DNA of 64,000 nucleotides, taken from the NCBI RefSeq assembly GCF_030014915.1, contig NZ_JAGIXS010000007.1, positions 124,001 to 188,000 of the forward strand, written 5' to 3'. Positions 36,717 through 45,782 of this stretch are shown in pieces; the first letter of the stretch is position 1, and each line of letters begins with the position of its first letter. This stretch comes from Pelomonas sp. V22 (GTDB lineage: Bacteria; Pseudomonadota; Gammaproteobacteria; Burkholderiales; Burkholderiaceae_C). A program made the translations under genes and the position numbers. The notes beneath the pieces are model-generated. The model had not been told where the DNA came from. It searched no databases and worked only from the letters and a program-made list of their open reading frames with translations.

Positions 36717-36929
36717 CTAGGTGCGCTTAGTCGGGTCCATTCGAATCTCCGCCCAGTGCATTCGGTATGCAGTCTCCATGTCTCTTGGCATGTGAACGTA
36801 CTTAAGCAACTCATCGGGCATATCAAGGAAGAGGTACGTCGGAGCGTTGCTCGCAGGAATGATGACTCGCGTGCGCACACATTTGCTTGATGAAATCACG
36901 GCTACTGCTCCGGGCTTGTCCAGCTTCAT
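36717..36929 (-). CDS. Possible small protein of unknown function
   Basis: A 70-codon frame opening MKLDKPGAVAVISSS, with a plausible mixed composition (TYLFLDMPDELLKYVHMPRD). Third-position GC is clearly lower than in neighbouring genes, and it uses codons rare here (AGA, GTA, TCA). That fits either an acquired gene or non-coding DNA. No ribosome-binding site is visible, and a GTG at 36965 is an alternative start. I do not recognise it. Confidence 0.3.
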   Translation of the reverse strand: MKLDKPGAVAVISSSKCVRTRVIIPASNAPTYLFLDMPDELLKYVHMPRDMETAYRMHWAEIRMDPTKRT

Positions 36930-37205
36930 TTGTCGATCATCGCGGCGCCCCTGCGGCCTCGCCACCAGACCATCCGGCGAGACGGGAGTTGATCAGCCTA
37001 GCCCTATCAATCGCAGTTTGATGCCCAGGGCCTGTGCGCCGCAAGGCGTTGACGTGAGGCGCCAAATTGTTGGCGCCTGCCTCGGTTGAATCGGTTGAGG
37101 TTCTTTCTGGCGGTCTTACATTGACTGCGCAGCGAGCCGGCCACTCAAGACCTGGCCCCGGCACTCAGCAATTTTTCTTGCAGTTTCTCCTGGAGATCCC
37201 AAGCC
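36930..37205. other. Non-coding interval with an orphan hairpin
   Basis: Lower-GC sequence upstream of the secreted hypothetical protein. It contains one perfect 9-bp hairpin (37057-37065 with 37070-37078, loop ATTG) with no T tract on either side. I see no promoter I would defend. Confidence 0.4.
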
Positions 37206-38135
37206 ATGCGTCCTCGCGACCTCGTAAGCAAAGGCCTTCTTATTGCCGTCCTGCCCCTACTGCAAATGCCCGCGGCTCAGGCCGCCGAGCCAGTAGACGA
37301 AATGCTGTTTTTCTCGGTGCGCACAGAGCGCAATCTGCTTGATGTCGTAGGTAAGGGGCCGTGGAGAAAGCTGAACAACGCCGATGCCTCCGGCGCTGTG
37401 CCTGGCGCAGACTGGAAAGCCTTCCTCTACTACTCGGCCGCGTTTAGCGACAAGTTCTGGCCCGTCAAGTCCGGTTCCGAAATCGCTGCCGGCAGCGCGA
37501 TGCGTGACGGCAAGGAATCTCCGTTCTGGTTGCAAACGGCCCCATCGTCATACCGGGCCATGTTTGGCATGTTCAACAGCTTGGTGATCTGCCCGGACCC
37601 CGGTGAGGGGGCATCTCCCGACGCCAAAGCTTGTTTGAAGGCCGGCACGCTGGATGGCGTCTTTCCGACGAAGACTCGCTACAAATTGGAAGTCGCGCTC
37701 GCACGCCTAAAAGAAGGTGCCGACTTGCAAATCGCTGTAATCCCTGCTGACCAGCGGTCGGCTGTGCTTTCCTCGCTGGAGGCTGCTGCACTCCAAGCGA
37801 AGAAGGCCTATGAAGATCAGATAGCCTCAAGGCAGAAGCGCGAACAAGAGCAAGGGCAGCGCTTGAAGGCCAAGCAGGAGGGTCTTCAGCGCGAATTTGA
37901 GTCAATTCCCAGTGGCAAAGCGTTGGCCTGCGACTCCGGCCGCGCACCGATCGAACTGGGCGGGTCCTTTAGCCAGACGTTGGTCGACTGTGTACTGCCC
38001 AGTCGCTACGAAATTCGGATGACAGTTGCTGAGATATTGGCAGCGGGCTGGGCAGTCGAGAGCCAGAGCTCTGCACCGAGCGCCGCTTGGGGCCAGCGAG
38101 CACTGACCTATTCCATCGTCTTCCGCAAACGTTGA
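37206..38135 (+). CDS. Secreted protein of unknown function with a coiled-coil segment
   Basis: A 309-residue protein with a signal peptide of about 26 residues (ending AQAA). The N-terminal half is globular (WKAFLYYSAAFSDKFWPVKSG, SSYRAMFGMFNSLVICPD). A charged helical stretch at about 200-240 (KKAYEDQIASRQKREQEQGQ) looks coiled-coil. A short C-terminal domain is closed by two cysteines (ALACDSG, LVDCVLPS). TGGAG lies about 10 bases before the ATG. Codon use is less GC-biased than in its neighbours, which suggests transfer. I recognise no family and no partner gene. Confidence 0.75.
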   Translation: MRPRDLVSKGLLIAVLPLLQMPAAQAAEPVDEMLFFSVRTERNLLDVVGKGPWRKLNNADASGAVPGADWKAFLYYSAAFSDKFWPVKSGSEIAAGSAMRDGKESPFWLQTAPSSYRAMFGMFNSLVICPDPGEGASPDAKACLKAGTLDGVFPTKTRYKLEVALARLKEGADLQIAVIPADQRSAVLSSLEAAALQAKKAYEDQIASRQKREQEQGQRLKAKQEGLQREFESIPSGKALACDSGRAPIELGGSFSQTLVDCVLPSRYEIRMTVAEILAAGWAVESQSSAPSAAWGQRALTYSIVFRKR

Positions 38136-38600
38136 AGGGCGCTCGGGAGCCTGGTCGGTTGCGGTGGGCCTGCAAACCCCAACGGTTGGCGGTCCGAGGT
38201 GACTGAATTCATTGCGAGCTTCATTCCGGAGAACGCTTGCAAGTAGCTGTGGGCCGTTGAGCGGCAGGAGCTAGATGCTTGGCGGCGAGGCCTGTCGAAG
38301 TGTCGGACGCCAATCCCGATTTGCCTGGGGCCAGATCCAGTCAAGCTCGACAAAGCGCTGGACTCGAAGCGGATCGTGAAGCTGGCACCCCGAGTAATGA
38401 AATCGGGCAATCAAGGTCGAGGCGATGGACTTCTAATGCAAGTGCGAAGGCAGGAAATAGACGGCCGGAAAGAGATCGAGTGCGGTCGTTCGCGCTGAAC
38501 TCTTGATCGGCCGCAACCGCTGCAGAGCCGCCTCCAACCGAGGCCCACCCACCTGTCCAAACTCGGCATCCACCGGGTCGAAATTCGGATGCCCTGACGC
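38136..38600. other. Non-coding interval, lower GC
   Basis: No frame with local coding bias, no hairpin terminator and no repeat stood out. Frames of up to 100 codons exist on the minus strand but have erratic codon use. It could hold decayed genes from the same islet as the upstream hypothetical protein. Confidence 0.4.
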
Positions 38601-39365
38601 TCACCCAAACCGCCTGAGCGCCACCAAATCCAACACCCTCAACCCCCCATACTCGATCCGTATCAACCCATCCGCCTGCAGCCGCTTCAAAGCCTGATTG
38701 ACCCGCTGCCGGGAGAGCCCCACCAGATAGCCCAGCTCCAGCTGCGTGATGCGCAGCAAGGTGCCCACGCCGGGATACAGCTGGGGATGGAAGAGGGCGG
38801 CGAGGTTGCGGGCCACGCGCAGGTCGGGGTCGCTGCTGCGGTCGATCTCACGGGCGGCGATGAACTGGCCGAGCCGCTCGTTCAGCTGGTTGATGACGAA
38901 GCGATTGAAGGCGATGCTGGTTTCGAGCAATTCATGAAAGCTCTCCAGTGGCAGGCCGGCCACCACGCTGCGGCGCAGCGCCTGGATGTTGTAGCGGTAG
39001 ACCTCGCGCTTCAAGAGCGTGCCCTCGCCGAACCAGCCACCCGGCGGTACGCCGGTGAAGGTGATGGCCTGGCCGCTGCTGTCGTCGTTGCTCATCTTCA
39101 GCAGCCCGTCCACCACGCCAAACCAGAAGTTGGCCGACTTTCCGATGCGGCAGACCCGCTCGCCCACCTCGGCTTCGGCCACTTGCAGCTGCCGGGCGAT
39201 CCGCTCGCGCTGCTCGGGCTCGAGCACGGCCAGCCAGGGAATGGCGGCCAGCTCGGCCGGTGTGGCGGCGCGGGCGCGTTGGCGCAGCGGCGTCCCATGA
39301 GAAGAAGCAGAAGACGACGAGAAGGAAGAGGAACGCGAGCTCGACAGGCTGGATTCGTGACTCAT
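38601..39365 (-). CDS. Crp/Fnr-family transcriptional regulator
   Basis: A 254-residue regulator. Residues 1-35 are a Ser-rich leader (SLSSSRSSSFSSSSASS). The cyclic-nucleotide-type beta-roll follows at about 45-165, with PPGGWFGEGTLLKRE in the effector-loop position. The winged HTH is at about 185-250, with recognition helix SRQRVNQALKRL. There is no cysteine cluster of the FNR iron-sulphur type. It is divergent from the acyl-CoA ligase/ABC operon, and a palindrome of Crp-site geometry lies between them, so it probably controls that operon. The ATG at 39363-39365 lacks a clear ribosome-binding site. Confidence 0.9.
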   Translation of the reverse strand: MSHESSLSSSRSSSFSSSSASSHGTPLRQRARAATPAELAAIPWLAVLEPEQRERIARQLQVAEAEVGERVCRIGKSANFWFGVVDGLLKMSNDDSSGQAITFTGVPPGGWFGEGTLLKREVYRYNIQALRRSVVAGLPLESFHELLETSIAFNRFVINQLNERLGQFIAAREIDRSSDPDLRVARNLAALFHPQLYPGVGTLLRITQLELGYLVGLSRQRVNQALKRLQADGLIRIEYGGLRVLDLVALRRFG

Positions 39366-39429
39366 GCTCGTTGACGAGAGACTGACAGCGGGCCCTGGTG
39401 AAAACCTGGGGTCGGGATAGCCCTTGGAA

Positions 39430-39445
39430 TGTCGTTGCAACGACA
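39430..39445. promoter_or_regulatory. Perfect palindrome, candidate Crp-family operator
   Basis: TGTCGTTGCAACGACA is a perfect 16-bp palindrome with 5-6-5 architecture (TGTCG-N6-CGACA), the geometry of Crp/Fnr sites. A TAGTAT -10-like box at 39467-39472 would start transcription near 39479, placing the palindrome centre at about -41.5, the class II activator position. Confidence 0.6.
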
Positions 39446-39535
39446 GGCAGGCGTCAAAGTGAGGCCTAGTATTGCCGAACACGAGGACCCGGCGCCGAAG
39501 TTTCTGCGCACAGGACGTCCCGCAGGAGACAGGCA

Positions 39536-41482
39536 GTGACGACGACCTTTCCGCGTCTGATGCTCGAGCATGCAAGGCAGCGCCCTGACGCCGCTGCGCT
39601 GCGAGAAAAGGAATACGGCATCTGGCAGGCCACCAGCTGGGCCGAGCTTTCCAGCCTCGTGCAGGCGCTGGCCCATGGCCTGCACCAGGCCGGCCTGCGG
39701 CCCGGCCAGCACCTGGTGGTGGTGGGTGAGAACCGGCCGCGCCTCTCGGCCGTGGTGCTGGCGGCGCAGTCGCTGGGCGCCATCCCCGTGCCGCTGTACC
39801 AGGACGCGGTGGCGGCCGAGTTCGTGTTCCCGCTCTCCAATGCCGAGGTCGGCTTTGCCGTGGTCGAGGACCAGGAGCAGGTCGACAAGCTCCTGGAGAT
39901 CCGCGAGCAGCTGCCGCTCCTGCAGCACATCTGGTTCGACGATCCGCGCGGTCTGCGCAACTACGACGAGCCGGGCCTGAGCCCCCTCGATGCGCTGGTG
40001 GCCGCCGGCCGGGTCGAGGCCGCCGCCCATCCGCAGCTGTACATGCAATGGGTCGAGGCGGTGAAGGACAGCGACACCGCCGCCATGTTCTTCACCTCGG
40101 GCACGACCGGCAATCCGAAGGGCGTGATTCACACCCATGCGACGCTGATCGACCGCGCCCAGGCCGGCGCCCGCTTCGACAAGCTCACCAGCAGCGAAGA
40201 GGTGCTGGCCTACCTGCCGCCGGCCTGGATCGGCCAGAACGTGTTCAGCTATGCGCAGTGGCTGGCCTGCGGCTACGTGGTGAACTGCCCCGAGTCGGCC
40301 AGCACGGTCAGCATTGACCTGAAGGAGATCGGCCCGACCTACTACTTCGCGCCGCCGCGGGTGTTTGAAGGCCTGCTGACGACCGTGATGATCCGCATGG
40401 AGGACGCGTCCGCTGCCAAGCGCTGGCTGTTCAAGCGCTGCATGGCGCTGGCCAACCGCGTGGGCCCGGCGCTGATGGATGGCAAGCCGGTCGGCCTGCT
40501 CGACAAGCTCAAGTACGCACTCGGCAATGTGCTGATCTACGGCCCGCTGCGCAACACGCTGGGCTTCTCGCGGGTGCGCGTGGCCTACACGGCGGGCGAG
40601 GCCATCGGCCCCGACCTGTTCAGCTTCTACCGCTCCATAGGCATCAACCTGAAGCAGCTCTACGGCTCGACCGAGACGGCCGTTTTCGTCTGCCTGCAGC
40701 CCGACAACGAGGCGAGGTCCGACACCGTGGGCGTGCCCATCGAGGGTGTGGAGATCAAGCTGGCCGAGAGCGGCGAGATCCTGGTGCGCTCGCCGGGTCT
40801 CTTGAAAGGCTATTACAAGAATGACGCGGCCACGGCCGAGGTGCTGACGGCGGAGGGCTGGTATCACACGGGCGATGCCGGCTTCATCGATGCCTCGGGC
40901 CACCTGAAGATCATCGACCGCGCCAAGGACGTGGGCCGCATCCAGGGCGGCGCCAACGATGGCGCGATGTTCGCGCCCAAGTATGTGGAGAACAAGCTGA
41001 AGTTCTTCTCCCACATCAAGGAGGCCGTGGCCTTTGGCGACCGGCGCGAGAAGGTCTGCGCCTTCATCAACATCGATTTCGAGGCCGTGGGCAACTGGGC
41101 CGAGCGCCGCAACCTGCCCTATGCCGGCTACACCGACCTGGCGGGCAAGCCCGAGGTCTACGAGCTGATCCGCGACTGCGTGGAGAAGGTCAATGCCGAC
41201 CTGGCGCAGGACGCGCTCTTGGCCGGCAGCCAGATCACGCGCTTCCTGGTCTTGCACAAGGAACTTGACGCCGACGATGGTGAGCTCACGCGCACCCGCA
41301 AGGTCCGGCGCGGCGCCATTGCCGAGAAGTACGAGGTGCTGATCGATGCGCTGTACGGCGGCCGAACCTCGCAGTTCATCGAGACGGCGGTGAAATTCGA
41401 GGATGGTCGCAGCGGGGCGGTCTCGGCCGATCTGAAGATCGTGGACGCCAAGACCTTCCCCGCTGTGCAGAGGGCCGCCTGA
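39536..41482 (+). CDS. AMP-forming long-chain-type acyl-CoA synthetase
   Basis: ATP-dependent CoA ligase of the ANL superfamily, 648 residues. The AMP-binding P-loop TSGTTGNPKG is at about residues 187-196, followed by YGSTETA, the GWYHTGDAG motif and the IDRAKDVGRIQGG hinge. The long form and the C-terminal region (DADDGELTRTRKVRR) resemble long-chain fatty-acid ligases. GTG at 39536 has AGGAG seven bases upstream. First gene of an operon with a Liv-type importer; the TGATG overlap with the ATPase gene shows coupling. It probably activates the imported acid. Confidence 0.92.
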   Translation: MTTTFPRLMLEHARQRPDAAALREKEYGIWQATSWAELSSLVQALAHGLHQAGLRPGQHLVVVGENRPRLSAVVLAAQSLGAIPVPLYQDAVAAEFVFPLSNAEVGFAVVEDQEQVDKLLEIREQLPLLQHIWFDDPRGLRNYDEPGLSPLDALVAAGRVEAAAHPQLYMQWVEAVKDSDTAAMFFTSGTTGNPKGVIHTHATLIDRAQAGARFDKLTSSEEVLAYLPPAWIGQNVFSYAQWLACGYVVNCPESASTVSIDLKEIGPTYYFAPPRVFEGLLTTVMIRMEDASAAKRWLFKRCMALANRVGPALMDGKPVGLLDKLKYALGNVLIYGPLRNTLGFSRVRVAYTAGEAIGPDLFSFYRSIGINLKQLYGSTETAVFVCLQPDNEARSDTVGVPIEGVEIKLAESGEILVRSPGLLKGYYKNDAATAEVLTAEGWYHTGDAGFIDASGHLKIIDRAKDVGRIQGGANDGAMFAPKYVENKLKFFSHIKEAVAFGDRREKVCAFINIDFEAVGNWAERRNLPYAGYTDLAGKPEVYELIRDCVEKVNADLAQDALLAGSQITRFLVLHKELDADDGELTRTRKVRRGAIAEKYEVLIDALYGGRTSQFIETAVKFEDGRSGAVSADLKIVDAKTFPAVQRAA

Positions 41483-42267
41483 TGTCAAACAAGAAAATCG
41501 GCGAGGTCATCCTCGAGGTCAAGAACATCTCGCTGGCCTTTGGCGGCGTGAAGGCGCTGACCGACATCAGCTTCGATGTGCGCGAGCATGAGATCCGCTC
41601 CATCATCGGACCGAACGGCGCCGGCAAGAGCTCGATGCTGAACTGCATCAACGGGGTCTACCACCCGACGCAGGGCCAGATCAGCTTCAAGGGCCAGACC
41701 TTCAAGCACATGAACTCGCGCCAGGTGGCCGAGATGGGCGTGGCCCGCACCTTTCAGAACCTCGCGCTCTTCAAGGGCATGAGCGTGCTGGACAACATCA
41801 TGACCGGCCGCAACCTGCACATGAAGAGCAACTTGCTCCTGCAGGCCTTGCGCTGGGGGCCGGCCGAGCGCGAGGAGATCGCTCAGCGCGAGAAGGTCGA
41901 ACGCATCATCGACTTCCTCGAGATCCAGGCCTACCGCAAGACACCGGTCGGCCGTCTGCCCTATGGCCTGCAAAAGCGCGTGGACCTTGGGCGTGCGCTG
42001 GCCATGGAGCCGAAGGTGCTGCTGCTCGACGAGCCCATGGCCGGCATGAACGTGGAAGAGAAGCAGGACATGTGCCGCTTCATCCTCGACGTGAACGACG
42101 AGTTCGGCACCACCATCGTCCTGATCGAGCACGACATGGGCGTGGTGATGGACATCTCGGACCGTGTGGTCGTGCTGGACTACGGCAAGAAGATCGGCGA
42201 CGGTGCGCCCGACGAGGTGCGCCGCAATGAAGACGTGATCCGTGCCTACCTCGGCACCTCGCATTGA
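41482..42267 (+). CDS. Liv-type ABC transporter ATP-binding protein (LivG-like)
   Basis: Importer ATPase of 261 residues with Walker A GPNGAGKSS at 43-51 and Walker B VLLLDEP. The signature motif is degenerate (LPYGLQKR instead of LSGGQ), as is common in LivG-type subunits. The C-terminal VRRNEDVIRAYLG is typical of LivG. It overlaps the ligase gene by one base. Works with the two permeases and the LivF-like ATPase downstream. Confidence 0.94.
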   Translation: MSNKKIGEVILEVKNISLAFGGVKALTDISFDVREHEIRSIIGPNGAGKSSMLNCINGVYHPTQGQISFKGQTFKHMNSRQVAEMGVARTFQNLALFKGMSVLDNIMTGRNLHMKSNLLLQALRWGPAEREEIAQREKVERIIDFLEIQAYRKTPVGRLPYGLQKRVDLGRALAMEPKVLLLDEPMAGMNVEEKQDMCRFILDVNDEFGTTIVLIEHDMGVVMDISDRVVVLDYGKKIGDGAPDEVRRNEDVIRAYLGTSH

Positions 42268-42282
42268 CGCAGGACGGACGAC

Positions 42283-43212
42283 ATGGGATTCCTCATCGAA
42301 ACGGTGTTCGGCGGCCTGATGACCGGCATGCTCTATTCGCTGATCGCGCTGGGCTTCGTGCTGATCTTCAAGGCCTCGGGCGTCTTCAACTTCGCTCAAG
42401 GCGCGATGGTGCTGTTCGCGGCGCTGGCGATGGCGCGCTTCTCGGAGTGGATTCCGAAGTGGCTGGGCTTCGACAACGCCGTGCTGGCCAACATCCTTGC
42501 CTTCGCGGGGGCCTGCGCCGTGATGATCGTGGTGGCCTGGTGCGTTGAGCGCCTGGTGCTCTCCAAGCTGGTGAACCAGGAGGGCATCACGCTCTTGATG
42601 GCGACGCTCGGGATCACCTACTTCCTCGAAGGCCTGGGCCAGAGCCTGTTCGGCTCCGATATCTACAAGATCGACGTGGGCATGCCCAAGGACCCGATCT
42701 TCCTGTTCGAGAAGACCTTTGAAGGCGGCGTGCTGGTCAACAAGGAAGACCTGTATGCGGCATTGATCGCCGCCGTGCTGGTGGCACTGCTGGCCCTGTT
42801 CTTCCAGAAGACGGCCACCGGCCGCGCACTGCGTGCCGTGGCGGACGACCACCAGGCGGCCCAGTCCATCGGTATCCCCTTGTCGCGCATCTGGGTCATC
42901 GTCTGGAGCGTGGCGGGTTTCGTGGCCCTGGTGGCCGGCATCATCTGGGGCAGCAAGCTCGGCGTGCAGTTCTCGCTCTCGCTGGTGGCCCTGAAGGCCT
43001 TGCCGGTGGTGATCCTCGGCGGGCTCACCTCCGTGCCGGGCGCCATCATCGGCGGCCTCGTGATCGGTGTGGGCGAGAAGGTCTCGGAGGTGTATCTCGG
43101 CCCCATGCTGGGTGGCGGCATCGAGATCTGGTTTGCCTATGTGTTGGCCCTCGGCTTTCTGCTGATTCGGCCCCAGGGGTTGTTTGGCGAAAAGATCATT
43201 GATCGGGTCTGA
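42283..43212 (+). CDS. Liv-type ABC transporter permease (LivH-like)
   Basis: A 309-residue inner-membrane protein with about eight hydrophobic segments and the LivH hallmarks GLMTGMLYSLIALGFVLIFKASG near the N-terminus and TATGRALRAVADD before the last helices. Starts 15 bases after the ATPase gene and ends four bases before the second permease. Confidence 0.95.
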   Translation: MGFLIETVFGGLMTGMLYSLIALGFVLIFKASGVFNFAQGAMVLFAALAMARFSEWIPKWLGFDNAVLANILAFAGACAVMIVVAWCVERLVLSKLVNQEGITLLMATLGITYFLEGLGQSLFGSDIYKIDVGMPKDPIFLFEKTFEGGVLVNKEDLYAALIAAVLVALLALFFQKTATGRALRAVADDHQAAQSIGIPLSRIWVIVWSVAGFVALVAGIIWGSKLGVQFSLSLVALKALPVVILGGLTSVPGAIIGGLVIGVGEKVSEVYLGPMLGGGIEIWFAYVLALGFLLIRPQGLFGEKIIDRV

Positions 43213-43215
43213 ACC

Positions 43216-44280
43216 ATGCTCTACAGAGAAAACGGCCAGTTCAAGACTTCCTACCGCGCCGACAACGCGGTCTTCCCGATACGCCAGGACCAGATCGCCA
43301 TCGGCCTGATCCTGCTTGTCGCCTTCGTCGTGGTGCCGGCCTTCGCCTCGGAATACCTGTTCCGTGCGATCCTGATTCCCTTCCTGATCCTTTCGCTCGC
43401 GGCCCTGGGCCTGAACGTGCTGGTGGGCTATTGCGGCCAGATCTCGCTGGGCACCGGCGCCTTCATGGCGGTGGGCGCCTATGCGGCCTACAACTTCCAG
43501 GTTCGCATCGAGGGCATGCCCCTGATTGCTTCGCTGCTGCTGGGCGGGCTGGCCTCCACCGTTGTCGGCGTGTTCTTCGGCGTGCCGTCCTTGCGCATCA
43601 AGGGCCTCTATCTCGCCGTGGCGACGCTGGCCGCGCAGTTCTTCTGCGACTGGGCCTTCCTGCGCATCAGCTGGTTCACCAACAACTCGGCCTCGGGCAA
43701 TGTTTCGGTGTCCAACCTGCAGGTGCTGGGCTTCCCCATCGAGTCACCGGTGCAGAAGTACTTGTTCTGTCTCGCCTTCGTCGTGGTGTTTGCCACGCTC
43801 ACCAAGAACCTGGTGCGCTCGGCCATCGGCCGCGAGTGGATGGCCATGCGCGACATGGACGTGGCGGCCAGCGTGATCGGCATCCGCCCGGTCTACGCCA
43901 AGCTCAGTGCCTTCGCGGTCAGCAGCTTCATCGTCGGTGTGGCCGGCGCGCTCTGGGGCTTTGTGCATCTGGGCTCCTGGGAGCCGGCCGCCTTCTCGAT
44001 CGACCGCTCGTTCCAGCTGCTCTTCATGGTCATCATCGGCGGCCTCGGTTCGGTGATGGGCGCCTTCTTCGGTGCGGCATTCATCATCATCCTGCCCATC
44101 CTCTTGAGCCAGGCACCGCATTGGCTGGGCATCCCGATTGCCACCGAGACCTCCTCCCACCTGGAGTTCATGGTCTTCGGGGCGCTGATCGTGTTCTTCC
44201 TGATCAAGGAGCCGCATGGCCTGGCGCGGCTCTGGGCCACGGCCAAGGAGAAGCTGCGGCTCTGGCCCTTCCCTCACTGA
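43216..44280 (+). CDS. Liv-type ABC transporter permease (LivM-like)
   Basis: A 354-residue inner-membrane protein of the LivM type: LNVLVGYCGQISLGTGAFMAVGAYAAY (near residue 75) is the conserved family segment, and REWMAMRDMDVAASVIGI is the cytoplasmic EAA-like loop. An N-terminal extension of about 20 residues precedes the first helix. Pairs with the LivH-like subunit to form the channel. Confidence 0.95.
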   Translation: MLYRENGQFKTSYRADNAVFPIRQDQIAIGLILLVAFVVVPAFASEYLFRAILIPFLILSLAALGLNVLVGYCGQISLGTGAFMAVGAYAAYNFQVRIEGMPLIASLLLGGLASTVVGVFFGVPSLRIKGLYLAVATLAAQFFCDWAFLRISWFTNNSASGNVSVSNLQVLGFPIESPVQKYLFCLAFVVVFATLTKNLVRSAIGREWMAMRDMDVAASVIGIRPVYAKLSAFAVSSFIVGVAGALWGFVHLGSWEPAAFSIDRSFQLLFMVIIGGLGSVMGAFFGAAFIIILPILLSQAPHWLGIPIATETSSHLEFMVFGALIVFFLIKEPHGLARLWATAKEKLRLWPFPH

Positions 44281-44373
44281 CGCCTCATTGGTGCCTCACT
44301 GATTCATCGATTGACGAGTTCCTTCTTGAAACCACAAAGCGCGCCACGAGCGCGCACAACCGGAGACAGCAAG

Positions 44374-45705
44374 ATGACGACACGACTCAAGTCCCTGGCC
44401 CTGATAGCTGCGGTGGCCGCCGCCGGCCTGACTACCCTCGCTACCGATGCCTTGGCCCAGGCCAAGGAGCAGTTCTTCCCGGTGCTGGTCTACCGCACCG
44501 GTGCCTATGCGCCCAATGGCACGCCCTGGGCCAATGGCTATGTGGATTACCTGAAGCTCGTGAATGCCAAGGGCGGCATGAACGGCGTCAAGATCAGCTA
44601 CGAGGAATGCGAAACCGGCTACGCGACGGACCGCTCGGTGGAATGCTACGAGCGCCTGAAGGGCAAGGGCGCCACGCTGTTCCAGCCGCTCTCCACCGGC
44701 GCCACGTTTGCGCTGACCGAGAAGGCGCCCGGCGACAAGATCCCCCTGATCACCGCCGGCTACGGCCGCAGCGAAAGCCAGGACGGCGGCGTCTTCAAAT
44801 GGAACTTCCCGCTGCTCGGCACCTACTGGGTGGCAGCCGACGTGCTGCTGCAGCACGTGGCCAAGAAGGAGGGCGGCTGGGACAAGATGAAGGGCAAGAA
44901 GGTCGCCCTGGTCTATCACGACAGCCCCTACGGCAAGGAGCCGATCCCTCTGCTGCAGGAGCGCGCCAAGCTGCATGGCTATGAGCTGCAACTCCTGCCC
45001 GTCACGGCCCCCGGCGTCGAGCAGAAGGCCACCTGGCTGCAGGTGCGCCAGAGCCGACCGGACTATGTGTTCCTCTGGGGCTGGGGCGTGATGAACTCCA
45101 CCGCGCTGAAGGAAGCGCAAGCCACGGGCTTCCCGCGCGAGAAGATGTACGGCGTCTGGTGGGCCGGTGCCGAGCCTGATGTGAAGGACGTGGGCGATGG
45201 CGCCAAGGGCTACAGCGCCGTGACCATCCAGCATGGCGCCGAACCGCAGGCCAAGGTGGTGCAGGACATCCTCAAGGAGCTGCATGCCAAGAACCAGGGC
45301 ACGGGCCCCAAGGAAGAAGTCGGCCAGGTGCTCTACATGCGCGGTCTGCTCTCGGCCATGCTGGGCGTCGAAGGCGTCAAGCGCGCGCAGGAACGTTTCG
45401 GCAAGGGCAAGGTCATGAACGGCGAGCAGGTGCGCTGGGGCCTGGAGAACCTGGCACTCGACCAGAAGAAGCTCGATGCCCTTGGCCTCGCCGGCGTGAT
45501 GCGCCCGGTCTCGACGTCTTGCGTCGATCACATGGGCTCCAGCTGGGCGCGCGTCCACACCTGGGACGGCAAGAAGTGGAACTTCGTCGGCGACTGGTAT
45601 CAGGCCGATGAGCAGATCCTGAAGCCGATGGTGAAGGCGACCGCTGAGAAGTACGCGGCGGAGAAGAAGCTGACCCGTCGTACACCGGAAGACTGCCAGT
45701 CCTGA
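44374..45705 (+). CDS. Liv-type ABC transporter substrate-binding protein
   Basis: A 443-residue periplasmic binding protein of the LivJ/LivK-like fold, with a signal peptide ending ALAQA (about residue 29). The mature start reads EQFFPVLVYRTGAYAPNG, followed by YVDYLKLVNAKGGMNGVKI, the typical fold-type I opening. At over 400 residues the mature protein is longer than LivK (about 350), like binding proteins for aromatic or fatty acids in this order. GGAGA lies about eight bases before the ATG at 44374. The ligand is probably the acid activated by the flanking CoA ligases. Confidence 0.93.
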   Translation: MTTRLKSLALIAAVAAAGLTTLATDALAQAKEQFFPVLVYRTGAYAPNGTPWANGYVDYLKLVNAKGGMNGVKISYEECETGYATDRSVECYERLKGKGATLFQPLSTGATFALTEKAPGDKIPLITAGYGRSESQDGGVFKWNFPLLGTYWVAADVLLQHVAKKEGGWDKMKGKKVALVYHDSPYGKEPIPLLQERAKLHGYELQLLPVTAPGVEQKATWLQVRQSRPDYVFLWGWGVMNSTALKEAQATGFPREKMYGVWWAGAEPDVKDVGDGAKGYSAVTIQHGAEPQAKVVQDILKELHAKNQGTGPKEEVGQVLYMRGLLSAMLGVEGVKRAQERFGKGKVMNGEQVRWGLENLALDQKKLDALGLAGVMRPVSTSCVDHMGSSWARVHTWDGKKWNFVGDWYQADEQILKPMVKATAEKYAAEKKLTRRTPEDCQS

Positions 45706-45717
45706 TCCATCCCGCAC

Positions 45718-45767
45718 GAGGACTCCAGCGGAGTCCTCTTTGAAGCGCCGCGCGCGGTGCTTCAAAG
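45718..45767 (+). terminator. Two tandem hairpins between binding-protein and LivF-like genes
   Basis: GAGGACTCC/GGAGTCCTC (45718-45738, 3-base loop) is followed by TTT and then by CTTTGAAGC/GCTTCAAAG (45738-45767, 12-base loop). The first could attenuate transcription or protect the upstream message, so that the binding protein is made in excess over the ATPase. The two share the C/T bases at the junction, so they compete slightly. Confidence 0.55.
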
Positions 45768-45782
45768 AGTCAAAGGCGGCGT

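Noticed and set aside
37057-37078. Hairpin considered as an integron attC or attachment site
   Set aside because: The flanking GTT cores are in the same orientation, no integrase is nearby, and only one copy is present.
38108-38410. 100-codon minus-strand frame after the secreted hypothetical protein
   Set aside because: It overlaps the end of that gene, has irregular codon use and no ribosome-binding site.
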